This document shows positions 1 through 6,571 of a stretch of 12,623 nucleotides of DNA, piece by piece (the stretch's first letter is position 1; every line of letters starts with the position of its first letter). The stretch covers positions 1 through 12,623 of the forward strand of contig NZ_JBHTKJ010000019.1 of the NCBI RefSeq assembly GCF_042675965.1, in the 5' to 3' direction. The stretch is from Virgibacillus_R byunsanensis (lineage in GTDB: Bacteria; Bacillota; Bacilli; Bacillales; Amphibacillaceae). Below the pieces are notes generated by a model. It ran no database searches. It had not been told where the DNA came from and saw nothing but the letters and a program-made list of their open reading frames with translations. The position numbers were made by a program, and so were the translations under genes.

Positions 1-478
1 CAAAAGCAATTTTCCCTTCTTTTTTGGCTCGGTAAATATCTTCAGTTGTCTCAGCTCGAATTACTAAATCCTGATGAGCAAAATCACTGTAGCGGATTCC
101 TAAATCATGGAGAACATCATTCCATTTCCAACCTGCATTAGAAGTAATGAAGGCTGTTCCATCCATAAAGTTCTCAAAAACAACATCTAAGCCTGATTTA
201 CTTAGACCCTCATACCCGGTCCAATCCCTTCCTTGCCTTCTGAACTCAAAAATCTGACTGAGATCATCAGGTGTAACAAAAGTATGTTCATGAAGAGAAA
301 TAACTAAATTTTCATCCATAAACTTTTCTACTTTTTCTTCCTCGTCTTTAGATACAGGATACATAAATGGCTCAACACGGTCATATTCCCTAGATAGTTT
401 GTATGGCTTATAATCCTTACCCTCTTCTAAATAAGAAAAGGAACGATAGCCATCATATTTCTTCGGCTTAATTGGCAT
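1..478 (-). CDS. M19-family (membrane/renal-type) dipeptidase, N-terminal part, runs off the left edge
   Basis: Reading leftward from ATG at 478, an open frame of 159 codons reaches the window edge without a stop. An SD (AAGGGAG) sits 8 nt before the ATG, and the start overlaps the end of the preceding nitroreductase gene by 11 bp. Residues 58-66 (LVISLHEHT) occupy the place of the M19 HxD metal motif; here it reads H63-E-H65. A basic, Tyr-rich stretch precedes it, with no signal peptide, so the enzyme is probably cytoplasmic. M19 enzymes are zinc dipeptidases that commonly accept dipeptides with a C-terminal D-residue. The rest of the metal site is outside the window. The assignment rests on overall resemblance and on a second M19 gene at the other end of the locus. 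Another amidohydrolase-fold hydrolase is possible. Confidence 0.75.
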   Translation of the reverse strand, partial: MPIKPKKYDGYRSFSYLEEGKDYKPYKLSREYDRVEPFMYPVSKDEEEKVEKFMDENLVISLHEHTFVTPDDLSQIFEFRRQGRDWTGYEGLSKSGLDVVFENFMDGTAFITSNAGWKWNDVLHDLGIRYSDFAHQDLVIRAETTEDIYRAKKEGKIAF

Positions 479-1064
479 TTTCAATTCTCCCTTCATTATC
501 TTCACTATGGTACGTTTCTAAATGCTTTACAACATCAACTGGCAAACGGTTTTTCCTCTCATCAGTATTTGCCGGATAACCTATTGGAATAACACCCACC
601 GGTTTAACCCCAATTGGTATATTTAGATAATTCTTAAGTTTTTCTTCATCAAATCCTCCCACCCAACAACTAGCGAGTCCAATGTTTGATATGGCAAGTA
701 GCAAATTTTGAGTAGCTGCTGCAACATCAATAATCGAACCTAAGTATCCCATTTCACCATACCTTGCTTTAGTACGCTTATGATTGGCACAACAAACAAT
801 GACTACCGAAGCATCCTTAATCCAATTCTGATGGTTCCCCCCTTTTGAGTGATAACCTAGAAATGTACAACGAACAAGCTTTTCTTTCATTTCCTCACTT
901 CTCACAACAATGAATTCCCAAGGTTGCATATTCCCATTTGAAGGTGCTGTTGTTGCACATTTCAGTAACAAATCAACCGTCTCTTCATCAACAGGTCGAT
1001 CTGAATATGATCGAACGCTGACACGACTATCAAAAATAGACCAAACTTTTTCTTTCGTCATCAA
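468..1064 (-). CDS. nitroreductase-family FMN oxidoreductase (complete flavin-site signature)
   Basis: This 198-residue protein has the usual single-domain length. In order it shows the N-terminal FMN-phosphate motif RVSVRSYS (14-21), the APSNGNMQPWEF segment (40-51), an ARYGEMG segment (100-106), GLASCWVGGF (129-138), and IPIGYP (159-164) followed by NRLP. These are the standard nitroreductase-fold FMN contacts. The enzyme should use NAD(P)H or a substrate as hydride donor; the natural substrate cannot be read from sequence. The start is either TTG at 1064 (9 nt after the SD AAGGGGGTG) or ATG at 1061 (12 nt after it). Both overlap the stop of the upstream paralogue, so translation is coupled. 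The downstream dipeptidase overlaps its 3' end by 11 bp, which places the flavoenzyme in a peptide-related operon. Confidence 0.92.
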   Translation of the reverse strand: MMTKEKVWSIFDSRVSVRSYSDRPVDEETVDLLLKCATTAPSNGNMQPWEFIVVRSEEMKEKLVRCTFLGYHSKGGNHQNWIKDASVVIVCCANHKRTKARYGEMGYLGSIIDVAAATQNLLLAISNIGLASCWVGGFDEEKLKNYLNIPIGVKPVGVIPIGYPANTDERKNRLPVDVVKHLETYHSEDNEGRIENAN

Positions 1065-1645
1065 TCATCAACACCCCCTTCATGAACAAAATCTGTATAA
1101 GTTAACCGAGGGGGAAGTTCCGGTCTATCGATCGGATAACCTATGGCCACGATAGCAACAGGTGAAAACGCTTTCGGTAATCGAAGTACCTTTTTCAGTC
1201 GCTTTGAATCAAATTCTCGAACAACCGAAGTACCAAGACCTTCTAATTGAGCAAAGACACGTAAATTTTGAAGGGCAGAAAATGAGTCCTGGGATGCAAT
1301 CTTAGTACCTATCTCACCTAAGCGTGCTTCGGACCTTCTAATATCATTTAGAACAACACAGACATAGGGCGCATCCTTCAACCAAGCCTGTCCATTTTCA
1401 GTTCCATCAGTAAAGAATGGATCGACTGTTGCTTGCACCACTTTACTAATTTGCTCAGTCGATAATTCCAATACTTCCCAAGGTTGTTGATTTGCTAAAG
1501 ATGGACCGTAACTAAATGCCTCAAACAGTATATTTAATTTATAGGTCTCTATTTTTTGATCAGAAAAGTTTCTTACATTTATAACTTGTTTCATCTCATT
1601 TAACAAATCAATGTATGTTTCACGCTTACTATCTAAACTACTCAT
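1061..1645 (-). CDS. nitroreductase-family protein, divergent paralogue
   Basis: This 194-residue paralogue of the next gene keeps VINVRNFS (21-28), the GPSLANQQPWEV segment (47-58), ARLGEIG (107-113) and VAIGYP (166-171). It lacks the Arg-Ser-x-Arg start of the FMN-phosphate motif, and where the partner has GLASCWVGGF it has GLGTSVVREF (136-145). It may bind FMN differently, or serve as the partner subunit of a heterodimer with the complete paralogue (inference). ATG at 1645 is preceded by the strong SD GGAGGTGG. Its stop overlaps the start of the next gene (TGATG), so both chains are likely made together. It follows the Lrp-family regulator after a 77-bp gap containing a possible -10 box and an inverted repeat. 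Confidence 0.88.
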   Translation of the reverse strand: MSSLDSKRETYIDLLNEMKQVINVRNFSDQKIETYKLNILFEAFSYGPSLANQQPWEVLELSTEQISKVVQATVDPFFTDGTENGQAWLKDAPYVCVVLNDIRRSEARLGEIGTKIASQDSFSALQNLRVFAQLEGLGTSVVREFDSKRLKKVLRLPKAFSPVAIVAIGYPIDRPELPPRLTYTDFVHEGGVDD

Positions 1646-1668
1646 ACTCCACCTCCATAAACCAGATT

Positions 1669-1715
1669 ATTATATTATTTATTCAGTCTTTACTAATATT
1701 CTGAATTTTTACGGT
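1669..1715 (-). promoter_or_regulatory. possible promoter/operator region of the nitroreductase pair
   Basis: In the 77-bp gap, the minus strand carries TATAAT (1674-1669) with no good -35 at 16-18 nt spacing, so a promoter here would probably need an activator. Just upstream lie the inverted repeat ATTCAG-N14-CTGAAT (arms 1681-1686 and 1701-1706) and the element ACCGTAAAAATTCAG (1715-1701). The same element, with one change, recurs upstream of the amidohydrolase. Read-through from the regulator gene is an alternative way to express the pair. Confidence 0.35.
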
Positions 1716-1722
1716 AAAAAAA

Positions 1723-2181
1723 TTATGGCTTATTAGCCCCGAATTCATATGATTGCTTATGTACTTCTAGTAGGATAGATGATTCGTATTTTTCAATCCC
1801 TTCAATTTGGCTAAACTCTTCTCTCATAATCCGATACAATTCAATATTAGAAGAAGTAACCACTTCAACAAATATGTCGAATGTTCCCACTGCAGAAGAA
1901 ATATAACGAACATCCTTTATTTTATGGAGTTCATCTATAACCGATTGTTGTTTATTCATAGGTACTTTCATACCAAAGATACATACAAAGGGATTACCTG
2001 TTTTAATCGGGTTAACAACACCTACAATTTTCAGGACATCTTGATCCATTAACCGTTGAACACGATTACTAACTGTTGCTACAGTAGTATCAAATTGCTC
2101 AGCTAAATGTGTGTACGATTTTTTTCCATCTTTTTGTAACTCTTTTAATAGTTTGATGTCTAGATCAGATAAATCAATCAT
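1723..2181 (-). CDS. Lrp/AsnC-family transcriptional regulator
   Basis: This 152-residue protein has the usual two-domain Lrp/AsnC build. An N-terminal winged HTH opens with LSDLDIKLLKELQKDGKKS and has its recognition helix at about 33-43 (TVATVSNRVQR). A C-terminal RAM/AsnC ligand-binding domain spans about 64-142 and includes VGTFDIFVEV (98-107), the usual dimer and effector region. Family members sense amino acids or related small molecules as dimers to octamers. Next to peptide uptake, racemase and dipeptidase genes, it probably reports an amino acid released by the pathway (inference). ATG at 2181 follows the SD GGGGGAAGG. A near-consensus promoter with an overlapping inverted repeat lies upstream, suggesting autoregulation. 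The stop is at 1723, 77 bp before the nitroreductase pair. Confidence 0.93.
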   Translation of the reverse strand: MIDLSDLDIKLLKELQKDGKKSYTHLAEQFDTTVATVSNRVQRLMDQDVLKIVGVVNPIKTGNPFVCIFGMKVPMNKQQSVIDELHKIKDVRYISSAVGTFDIFVEVVTSSNIELYRIMREEFSQIEGIEKYESSILLEVHKQSYEFGANKP

Positions 2182-2211
2182 TTTCCTTCCCCCAATTCTG
2201 TATTGTTTTTA

Positions 2212-2239
2212 ATTATATACGTTTTTTATAATAAATCAA
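2212..2239 (-). promoter_or_regulatory. SigA-type promoter of the Lrp-family gene
   Basis: On the minus strand TTGATT (2239-2234) and a perfect TATAAT (2217-2212) are separated by 16 bp, with the -10 about 30 bp upstream of the ATG at 2181. The surroundings are very AT-rich. This is the best promoter in the window. Confidence 0.65.
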
Positions 2240-2292
2240 TGAAATTTTTAAAATAAATTATAAAATATCTTTAATTTTTAAAATTCATTGAT
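2235..2292. repeat. imperfect inverted repeat over the -35 of the Lrp-family promoter
   Basis: The left arm ATCAATGAAATTTTTAAAA (2235-2253) and right arm TTTTTAAAATTCATTGAT (2275-2292) are near-exact inverted copies, with nine outer bases perfectly matched and a 21-bp AT-rich centre. The left arm covers the -35 box. Lrp/AsnC proteins often bind degenerate AT-rich palindromes and repress their own gene, so this is a reasonable autoregulatory operator (inference). Confidence 0.45.
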
Positions 2293-2311
2293 GATTTGTG
2301 TGAAAATATAA

Positions 2312-2668
2312 AATGATAACGTAAAGTATAGCGATCAACCGAAATTTATTCAAGAAATCTTCCTTATAATAGTTCCTTTTATATGGAACCATTATCATTT
2401 AGCTTTTATTCAAAGAGAAATAAACAAGATTTTAGATGGTGAAAGCCCAGAACAGTATTATAAACGTTGCTGTTTTAGAGTAACGCAAAAAAGGCATTGG
2501 TATGTATTTTCCTAATGAACGGTTGATTATTCCAAGTGTTGACGAGTTACCTGGCATTTCGCTCCTGAAAAAGTTATTGTACGGGTAGTTTAAGCGTGGA
2601 ATGAAAATGAAGATGTGAATCTAACTCCCAAGATAAATTTAACACATTTATTTTGGGAGCTAGAATAG
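2312..2668 (+). pseudogene. degraded coding remnant of unknown family
   Basis: The plus strand reads as protein-like sequence only if the frame changes. From 2312 to a stop at 2513 one frame is open for 67 codons, including REINKILDGESPEQYYKR. It continues in another frame around 2502-2588 (FPNERLIIPSVDELPG) and returns to the first frame from about 2561 (APEKVIVRVV, a stop, then AWNENEDVNLTPKI) to the stop at 2666-2668. There is no convincing start codon or SD. This pattern suits an old gene broken by small indels, possibly mobile-element or accessory DNA, but I do not recognise the family. The whole 2182-2760 interval holds no intact gene. Confidence 0.3.
2621..2663. repeat. 17-bp hairpin inside the gene-free interval
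   Basis: Arm CTAACTCCCAAGATAAA (2621-2637) pairs with TTTATTTTGGGAGCTAG (2647-2663), 15 of 17 positions exact, around a 9-nt loop. Neither strand has a U-tract after it, so it is not a standard intrinsic terminator. It could end an mRNA from a former gene, be a mobile-element terminus, or stabilise the 3' end of a long amidohydrolase transcript. Confidence 0.5.
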
Positions 2669-2706
2669 CACCGTTATAATGAAAAAACAATCCAGCATAA
2701 GTTCAG

Positions 2707-2756
2707 AAAAAAAGCACGATTATAGTTACTAAAAGGCAACGTATTCCCTACTATAA
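2707..2756 (-). terminator. weak possible terminator after the amidohydrolase gene
   Basis: Reading leftward just past the stop at 2761, TTATAGT (2756-2750) pairs with ACTATAA (2726-2720) across a long 23-nt loop, and a T7 tract follows at 2713-2707. The stem is short and AT-only, and 6 nt separate it from the T-tract, so this is a weak candidate. The stronger hairpin at 2621-2663 may be the real transcript end. Confidence 0.22.
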
Positions 2757-2760
2757 GTAC

Positions 2761-3930
2761 CTACTTCAATATCCTCCGACCTTCCTTATAAACTTCCTTT
2801 ACTTTCTCGAGCGCCTCTATATTTTCCAGAGGATTCTCCTCTAAAGCAATAAAGTCACCGAGTTTACCTACTTCAAGTGTTCCTACTAGGTCCTCAACCT
2901 GACACGCTTCAGCTGCGTGTTTTGTTATAGCTTGTATCGTTTTCCAATTATTAGCACCAAAGCGAGTTAAACATTTTGCTTCATAACTCATTTGCCCGTG
3001 CATACTATCTGTTCCTAGTGCTAAATTCACCCCTGATTTCAAAACCATATCAAAAACTTCGGCTTCTGTTTCTCGGGCACGTAAAACTTTCTCCTTAATA
3101 CTCGGATCGCTAAAATCAGACTTCTCAATTCCCTCTGGGTGAAACAATATGGAAAATGTTCCGATAATCCACATATTCCTTCTGATCATCTTTTCCACTT
3201 GCTTCTCCGTCACAAGTGCACCATGCTCAATGGTTCTAACACCTTCCTGAATACATAAATCTACTCCTTTACCACCGTGGGCGTGCGCAGCACAATAGGT
3301 TCCCATTCGATCAGCTTCTTCCACTGCAGCAGCGACTTCTTTTGCTGTATATCCACAAAAATCAAGTCCTTTACCAGAACTACTGACGCCACCTGTTACA
3401 AACAATTTAATTTGATCGGCACCTTTTGCCAAATTCTCTCTTACGTGCTTACGAACCTCTTCCTCACCATCAGATAAAGTTAGAGCCGCACCATGGCCGT
3501 TCGATGCAACAATTCCACGTCCGCTTACAAGTAATCGAGGACCTTCAATAAGTCCTTCTTGAATTGCTTTCTTTATTTCCACATCAATGAAGTGTTCTTC
3601 TCCCATGATACGCATGGTAGTTACACCAGAGGCCAGATCTTTCTTTATATTTGGCATACTTCTTAAGATGTTCCTCTCCCCTGGTAATCTCAATTGCCCA
3701 AGTTGATCACCTAGACCTGGAACAACTGATAGATGCGTATGACTATTAATTAGACCTGGCATTAGATAGTAATCTGTTAAATCTTCTACCTTCACTTCAT
3801 CCAGTGAGCCAAAATCTTCTTCCTTTCCTACTGCTTTAATCACACCATCTTCAATAAGCATACATCCATTCACTATTGGTTCTCGATTCGCTCCATCAAT
3901 TAAAGCATTTGACTTGATTAATGTTTTCAA
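2761..3930 (-). CDS. metal-dependent amidohydrolase, prolidase/imidazolonepropionase-like group
   Basis: This 389-residue enzyme has the amidohydrolase-superfamily layout: an N-terminal beta-sandwich segment, the HxH motif in MPGLINSHTHL (H64, H66), a Lys in IKLFVTGG (K175, likely the carboxylated bridging ligand), H216/H218 in AAHAHGG, H236 in IEHG, and D308 in ALGTDS. A C-terminal segment with the typical VGTLEVGKLGDFIAL signature follows. Related enzymes cleave Xaa-Pro or other C-terminal residues from dipeptides and N-acyl amino acids, which fits this locus. There is no signal peptide, so it should be cytoplasmic. The start is taken as TTG at 3930, 8 nt after GAGG of a long SD (GAGGTGATC, 3942-3934). 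A GTG at 3939 would add three residues but lies inside that SD. The gene is cut off from the upstream operon by a strong terminator. Confidence 0.9.
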   Translation of the reverse strand: MKTLIKSNALIDGANREPIVNGCMLIEDGVIKAVGKEEDFGSLDEVKVEDLTDYYLMPGLINSHTHLSVVPGLGDQLGQLRLPGERNILRSMPNIKKDLASGVTTMRIMGEEHFIDVEIKKAIQEGLIEGPRLLVSGRGIVASNGHGAALTLSDGEEEVRKHVRENLAKGADQIKLFVTGGVSSSGKGLDFCGYTAKEVAAAVEEADRMGTYCAAHAHGGKGVDLCIQEGVRTIEHGALVTEKQVEKMIRRNMWIIGTFSILFHPEGIEKSDFSDPSIKEKVLRARETEAEVFDMVLKSGVNLALGTDSMHGQMSYEAKCLTRFGANNWKTIQAITKHAAEACQVEDLVGTLEVGKLGDFIALEENPLENIEALEKVKEVYKEGRRILK

Positions 3931-3933
3931 ACT

Positions 3934-3942
3934 GATCACCTC
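3934..3942 (-). promoter_or_regulatory. extended Shine-Dalgarno that decides the amidohydrolase start
   Basis: GAGGTGATC on the minus strand is an unbroken 9-base match to the complement of the conserved 16S rRNA 3' end (GATCACCTC). It places TTG at 3930 at ideal spacing and makes the in-frame GTG at 3939 part of the SD rather than a start. Confidence 0.7.
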
Positions 3943-3959
3943 ATTTATTAATTTGTTTA

Positions 3960-4009
3960 AAAAATGACCGAATTACTGAATTTTTATGGTCTATAATTCG
4001 GTCATTTTT
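3960..4009 (-). terminator. strong intrinsic terminator after the M28 gene, probably bidirectional
   Basis: AAAAATGACCGAATTA (3960-3975) and TAATTCGGTCATTTTT (3994-4009) form a perfect 16-bp stem with an 18-nt loop. On the minus strand the stem runs into T6, starting 28 bp past the M28 stop at 4037. The A/T flanks are symmetric, so it could work in either direction. It would end the transporter operon and reduce read-through into the amidohydrolase. The loop contains ACCATAAAAATTCAG, which also occurs upstream of the nitroreductase pair. Confidence 0.88.
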
Positions 4010-4036
4010 AATTATTATTTATTTGAATCTAATAGA

Positions 4037-5803
4037 TTATTGAAAGTTTGCTAAGCTTTTAGACAGTTTTCTATAGGTTGAAGAAACTCTATTACTACCT
4101 CTTAACAAGTGATTTAAGGTAACTTTAAACAAATGGCTATCCGGATCATGATCGTGAAGTTCTAATGCAGGTGCGATATCTGGTAGCTCAGGTACATTTA
4201 ATGCTGGATCATGTTTAAATTTACCATTTTTCGCAAAGTTAATACGAACCAATTCCCGACCCAATTCAAGCAATAATTCGTTAGCTTCTTTTATTATTGG
4301 ATCATTAAGGTTACCTTGACTACCTATATTTTCAACAAATGCATTAAATTTAACAAGTTGTTCTTTTAATAGATTTGCATCCTTTCTAACACTTTCAAAT
4401 GAAAAGGAACCTTTCACTGCTTCCTGATAACTTTGAATTGTTTCAAGCTGACTTTCTACCGTCTTTGTAAAATTGTAAGGCAGGACAGTAGCATTCACAT
4501 TTCGAATAACACTTAGTAAATACATGTGTAGATCATTTAATAGAATATCTTCATCTACAATGTGAATTAAGTCATCTTCTGTATGCCATTCAATATTACC
4601 ACCACATCCACCTACAGGATAATAACCTTTTTCTTCTGCTACTTCAGGCGGAATTGTCGATGAAAGCATATAATAGGAAGTTATTCCAATATTATTGAAC
4701 GAATAATCTCCTGCACGATTTGGCCTCACTCCCCTTGATGGTTTATCAAGAGCATCTTTAATCGCTGTTTGACAATGATCCAGAACCTCATCCATCATGT
4801 CCAAATATTCATAGGAAGTAGCCCAGCGACAACCAGGTGAGTCACAGTTAACTTGTGCCACACAATTTTCATCTAGGTCTAATCCAAAATAATCCGCAAA
4901 CCACGTTGAACCAGCATAACGGCCTGTCGAGTGACCCGGCCATATGGCAATACGAACGGAACGTTTTAATTTGTGGCGGTTATGATATAACACACGTGCC
5001 ATTTCTACTAGAGACGCATCACCTGTAGCATTATCACCTAATCCATAGCCCCAGGAGTCCAAATGTCCATGAAGTAATAAAAACTTTTCGGGTTCTTCTG
5101 TACCTTCGATATGAATATCTAGTAATGGACAATCAAACCACCCTTGCTTCAACTCGGTTTTAACTGTGACTTCAACTTTTCCTTCCTTACACAATTCTAT
5201 AAGCTTTTGGCCATCTTCATAATTAATTGCTGTTGCCACCGAATCAGGTTCTGTCTGGTAATTATCAAGATCTGGACTCCCCCAAATTGGCGTACAAATT
5301 CCGTCATGAATATTGTGACCGGGGTTAATAAATACGGATGCCACTGCCCCCCGTTCTTCAAAATATTTAATACGTGCTGGCATAGCAAACCCTTCAGAAA
5401 GTACAATTTTTCCTTCAAAGGATTCTTGGCTATCCAATACATCCAGACTAAATATATCCATTTCATTTGATTCAGAACCTGCAGCAATATAAACAAGTTC
5501 ACCTTTTAATCCTTCTGTTGCATTTGAAAAGGCTGGTGTTTTAGCACGAATGCTAAGTGGCTCTCCACCATGAACTTCAACCTCTGCTGATACAGGAACA
5601 CTAAGGTAAAGGTTAGGGTTATGCATTTTATACGGTACTTTTACTTCCTCTAACAGTTCACCTAAATAATCAAAAGCTTCTTTTTCATCTTCACTACTTG
5701 ATTCGCGTACTAGAGTTTGAAATTTACTTAATACCTTCCGTGGCAAATCCAAATTAACTTGTTTAAGTAATTCTTGTTCAAAAGTAGTTGTTGATTGAGT
5801 CAT
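4037..5803 (-). CDS. M28-fold peptidase with PA-like insert and non-canonical active site
   Basis: This 588-residue protein has an N-terminal M28 segment, a PA-like insert (about 95-220), the catalytic core to about 435, and a C-terminal helical domain resembling that of glutamate-carboxypeptidase-like proteins. Metal-site elements are H247 and D249 (HGHLDSW), D257 (GDNATG), D321 (VNCDSPG) and H407 (EWHTEDD). The usual Glu-Glu pair (general base plus zinc ligand) is missing: the aligned stretch is WPGHSTGRYAGS (288-299), with H291-S292 in those positions. It is therefore either an aminopeptidase-like enzyme with altered chemistry or a specialised hydrolase. No signal peptide is seen, implying a cytoplasmic role on imported substrate. 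ATG at 5803 follows AAAGGG, 18 bp after the racemase gene. It is the last gene before the terminator. Confidence 0.85.
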   Translation of the reverse strand: MTQSTTTFEQELLKQVNLDLPRKVLSKFQTLVRESSSEDEKEAFDYLGELLEEVKVPYKMHNPNLYLSVPVSAEVEVHGGEPLSIRAKTPAFSNATEGLKGELVYIAAGSESNEMDIFSLDVLDSQESFEGKIVLSEGFAMPARIKYFEERGAVASVFINPGHNIHDGICTPIWGSPDLDNYQTEPDSVATAINYEDGQKLIELCKEGKVEVTVKTELKQGWFDCPLLDIHIEGTEEPEKFLLLHGHLDSWGYGLGDNATGDASLVEMARVLYHNRHKLKRSVRIAIWPGHSTGRYAGSTWFADYFGLDLDENCVAQVNCDSPGCRWATSYEYLDMMDEVLDHCQTAIKDALDKPSRGVRPNRAGDYSFNNIGITSYYMLSSTIPPEVAEEKGYYPVGGCGGNIEWHTEDDLIHIVDEDILLNDLHMYLLSVIRNVNATVLPYNFTKTVESQLETIQSYQEAVKGSFSFESVRKDANLLKEQLVKFNAFVENIGSQGNLNDPIIKEANELLLELGRELVRINFAKNGKFKHDPALNVPELPDIAPALELHDHDPDSHLFKVTLNHLLRGSNRVSSTYRKLSKSLANFQ

Positions 5804-5821
5804 TTAATCATCCCTTTCTAA

Positions 5822-6571
5822 TTATTTTACAAATAATAATTCATCTAAAGAGTTAACTTTTCCACTTTCTAATTTAGGAGGTGTATGAAAAGCCTTTTTA
5901 GAATGGGCATAGCCAATGTGTGCAAACGATTCCGTTAATTTAAGAGCTGCTTTTGCAGGGTTAATGACAGGTACTCCTAATTCTTTTTCCATATCTTCTG
6001 CAACTTCAAGAAAGCCCATTGACATACAACCTAACACGATGGAATCAGCACCATCTTTTAGGACTTCTCTTCCATGTTCCAGTAGTTTTTCAAGTGTACC
6101 TTTTCGATCTTTTGCAAGATCCAATACAGGAATATTTACTGCTCTAACTGATACAAATTTACTCTGTAATCCTGCTTTATCAACTAGGTCATAAACACCT
6201 GGCACAGTACTATCCGTAACAGTTAGTACCGAAAATCGATGTCCTCTTAATGCAGCAGCATGAAGACTAGAAACTCCAGGGCCCATAACAACCATTTCCT
6301 TTGTTAATTCTCTATAGGCATCAAGCCCTGGATCACCTGCACAACCCAAAACCGCTCCATTAAATCCTTCTTTTTCTGCTTCTACCATCAATTTTGCCGT
6401 TTCAGGTATACTCAAATATTCTTCATATGCAGACTCAATAGAAGCAGGCCCTTGATTTACTGTCCTCACTTCAACATGGGTTGATGGAAAAGCCCACTCT
6501 TTAAGCAATCCTTCTCTTCTCTTTGCCTCCTGATCATCCATAGGTCCCGGTACAACATAAACAATTTTCAT
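5822..6571 (-). CDS. Asp/Glu/hydantoin racemase-family protein
   Basis: This 249-residue protein has the two-lobed racemase layout, with a catalytic-type cysteine in each half: C77 in VLGCAGDPGLD and C182 in IVLGCMSMGF. The N-terminus MKIVYVVPGP and the central GPGVSSLHAAALRGHRFSVLT are typical of the hydantoin/Asp-Glu racemase group. With both cysteines present, cofactor-independent racemisation of an amino acid, hydantoin or similar compound is expected; the substrate is not readable. ATG at 6571 overlaps the ATPase stop by 4 bp (ATGA), and GGAGG lies 9 nt upstream, so it is translationally coupled to the importer. In this setting it may convert D-residues freed by peptidases (inference). 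Maleate isomerase or arylmalonate decarboxylase-like relatives are less likely alternatives. Confidence 0.85.
   Translation of the reverse strand: MKIVYVVPGPMDDQEAKRREGLLKEWAFPSTHVEVRTVNQGPASIESAYEEYLSIPETAKLMVEAEKEGFNGAVLGCAGDPGLDAYRELTKEMVVMGPGVSSLHAAALRGHRFSVLTVTDSTVPGVYDLVDKAGLQSKFVSVRAVNIPVLDLAKDRKGTLEKLLEHGREVLKDGADSIVLGCMSMGFLEVAEDMEKELGVPVINPAKAALKLTESFAHIGYAHSKKAFHTPPKLESGKVNSLDELLFVK

Noticed and set aside
2502..2588. A small plus-strand gene starting at ATG 2502 (28 codons)
   Set aside because: There is no SD, and its sequence makes sense only as the middle of a longer frameshifted remnant.
2621..2663. The 17-bp hairpin as an intrinsic terminator
   Set aside because: No T-rich run follows the stem on either strand; it is kept only as a structural repeat.
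5144..5502. Overlapping open frames on both strands inside the M28 gene (5144-5470 plus, 5197-5502 minus)
   Set aside because: They lie wholly within a well-supported gene, have Cys/Phe/Ile-rich low-complexity translations, and no SD; they are by-products of the M28 codon pattern.
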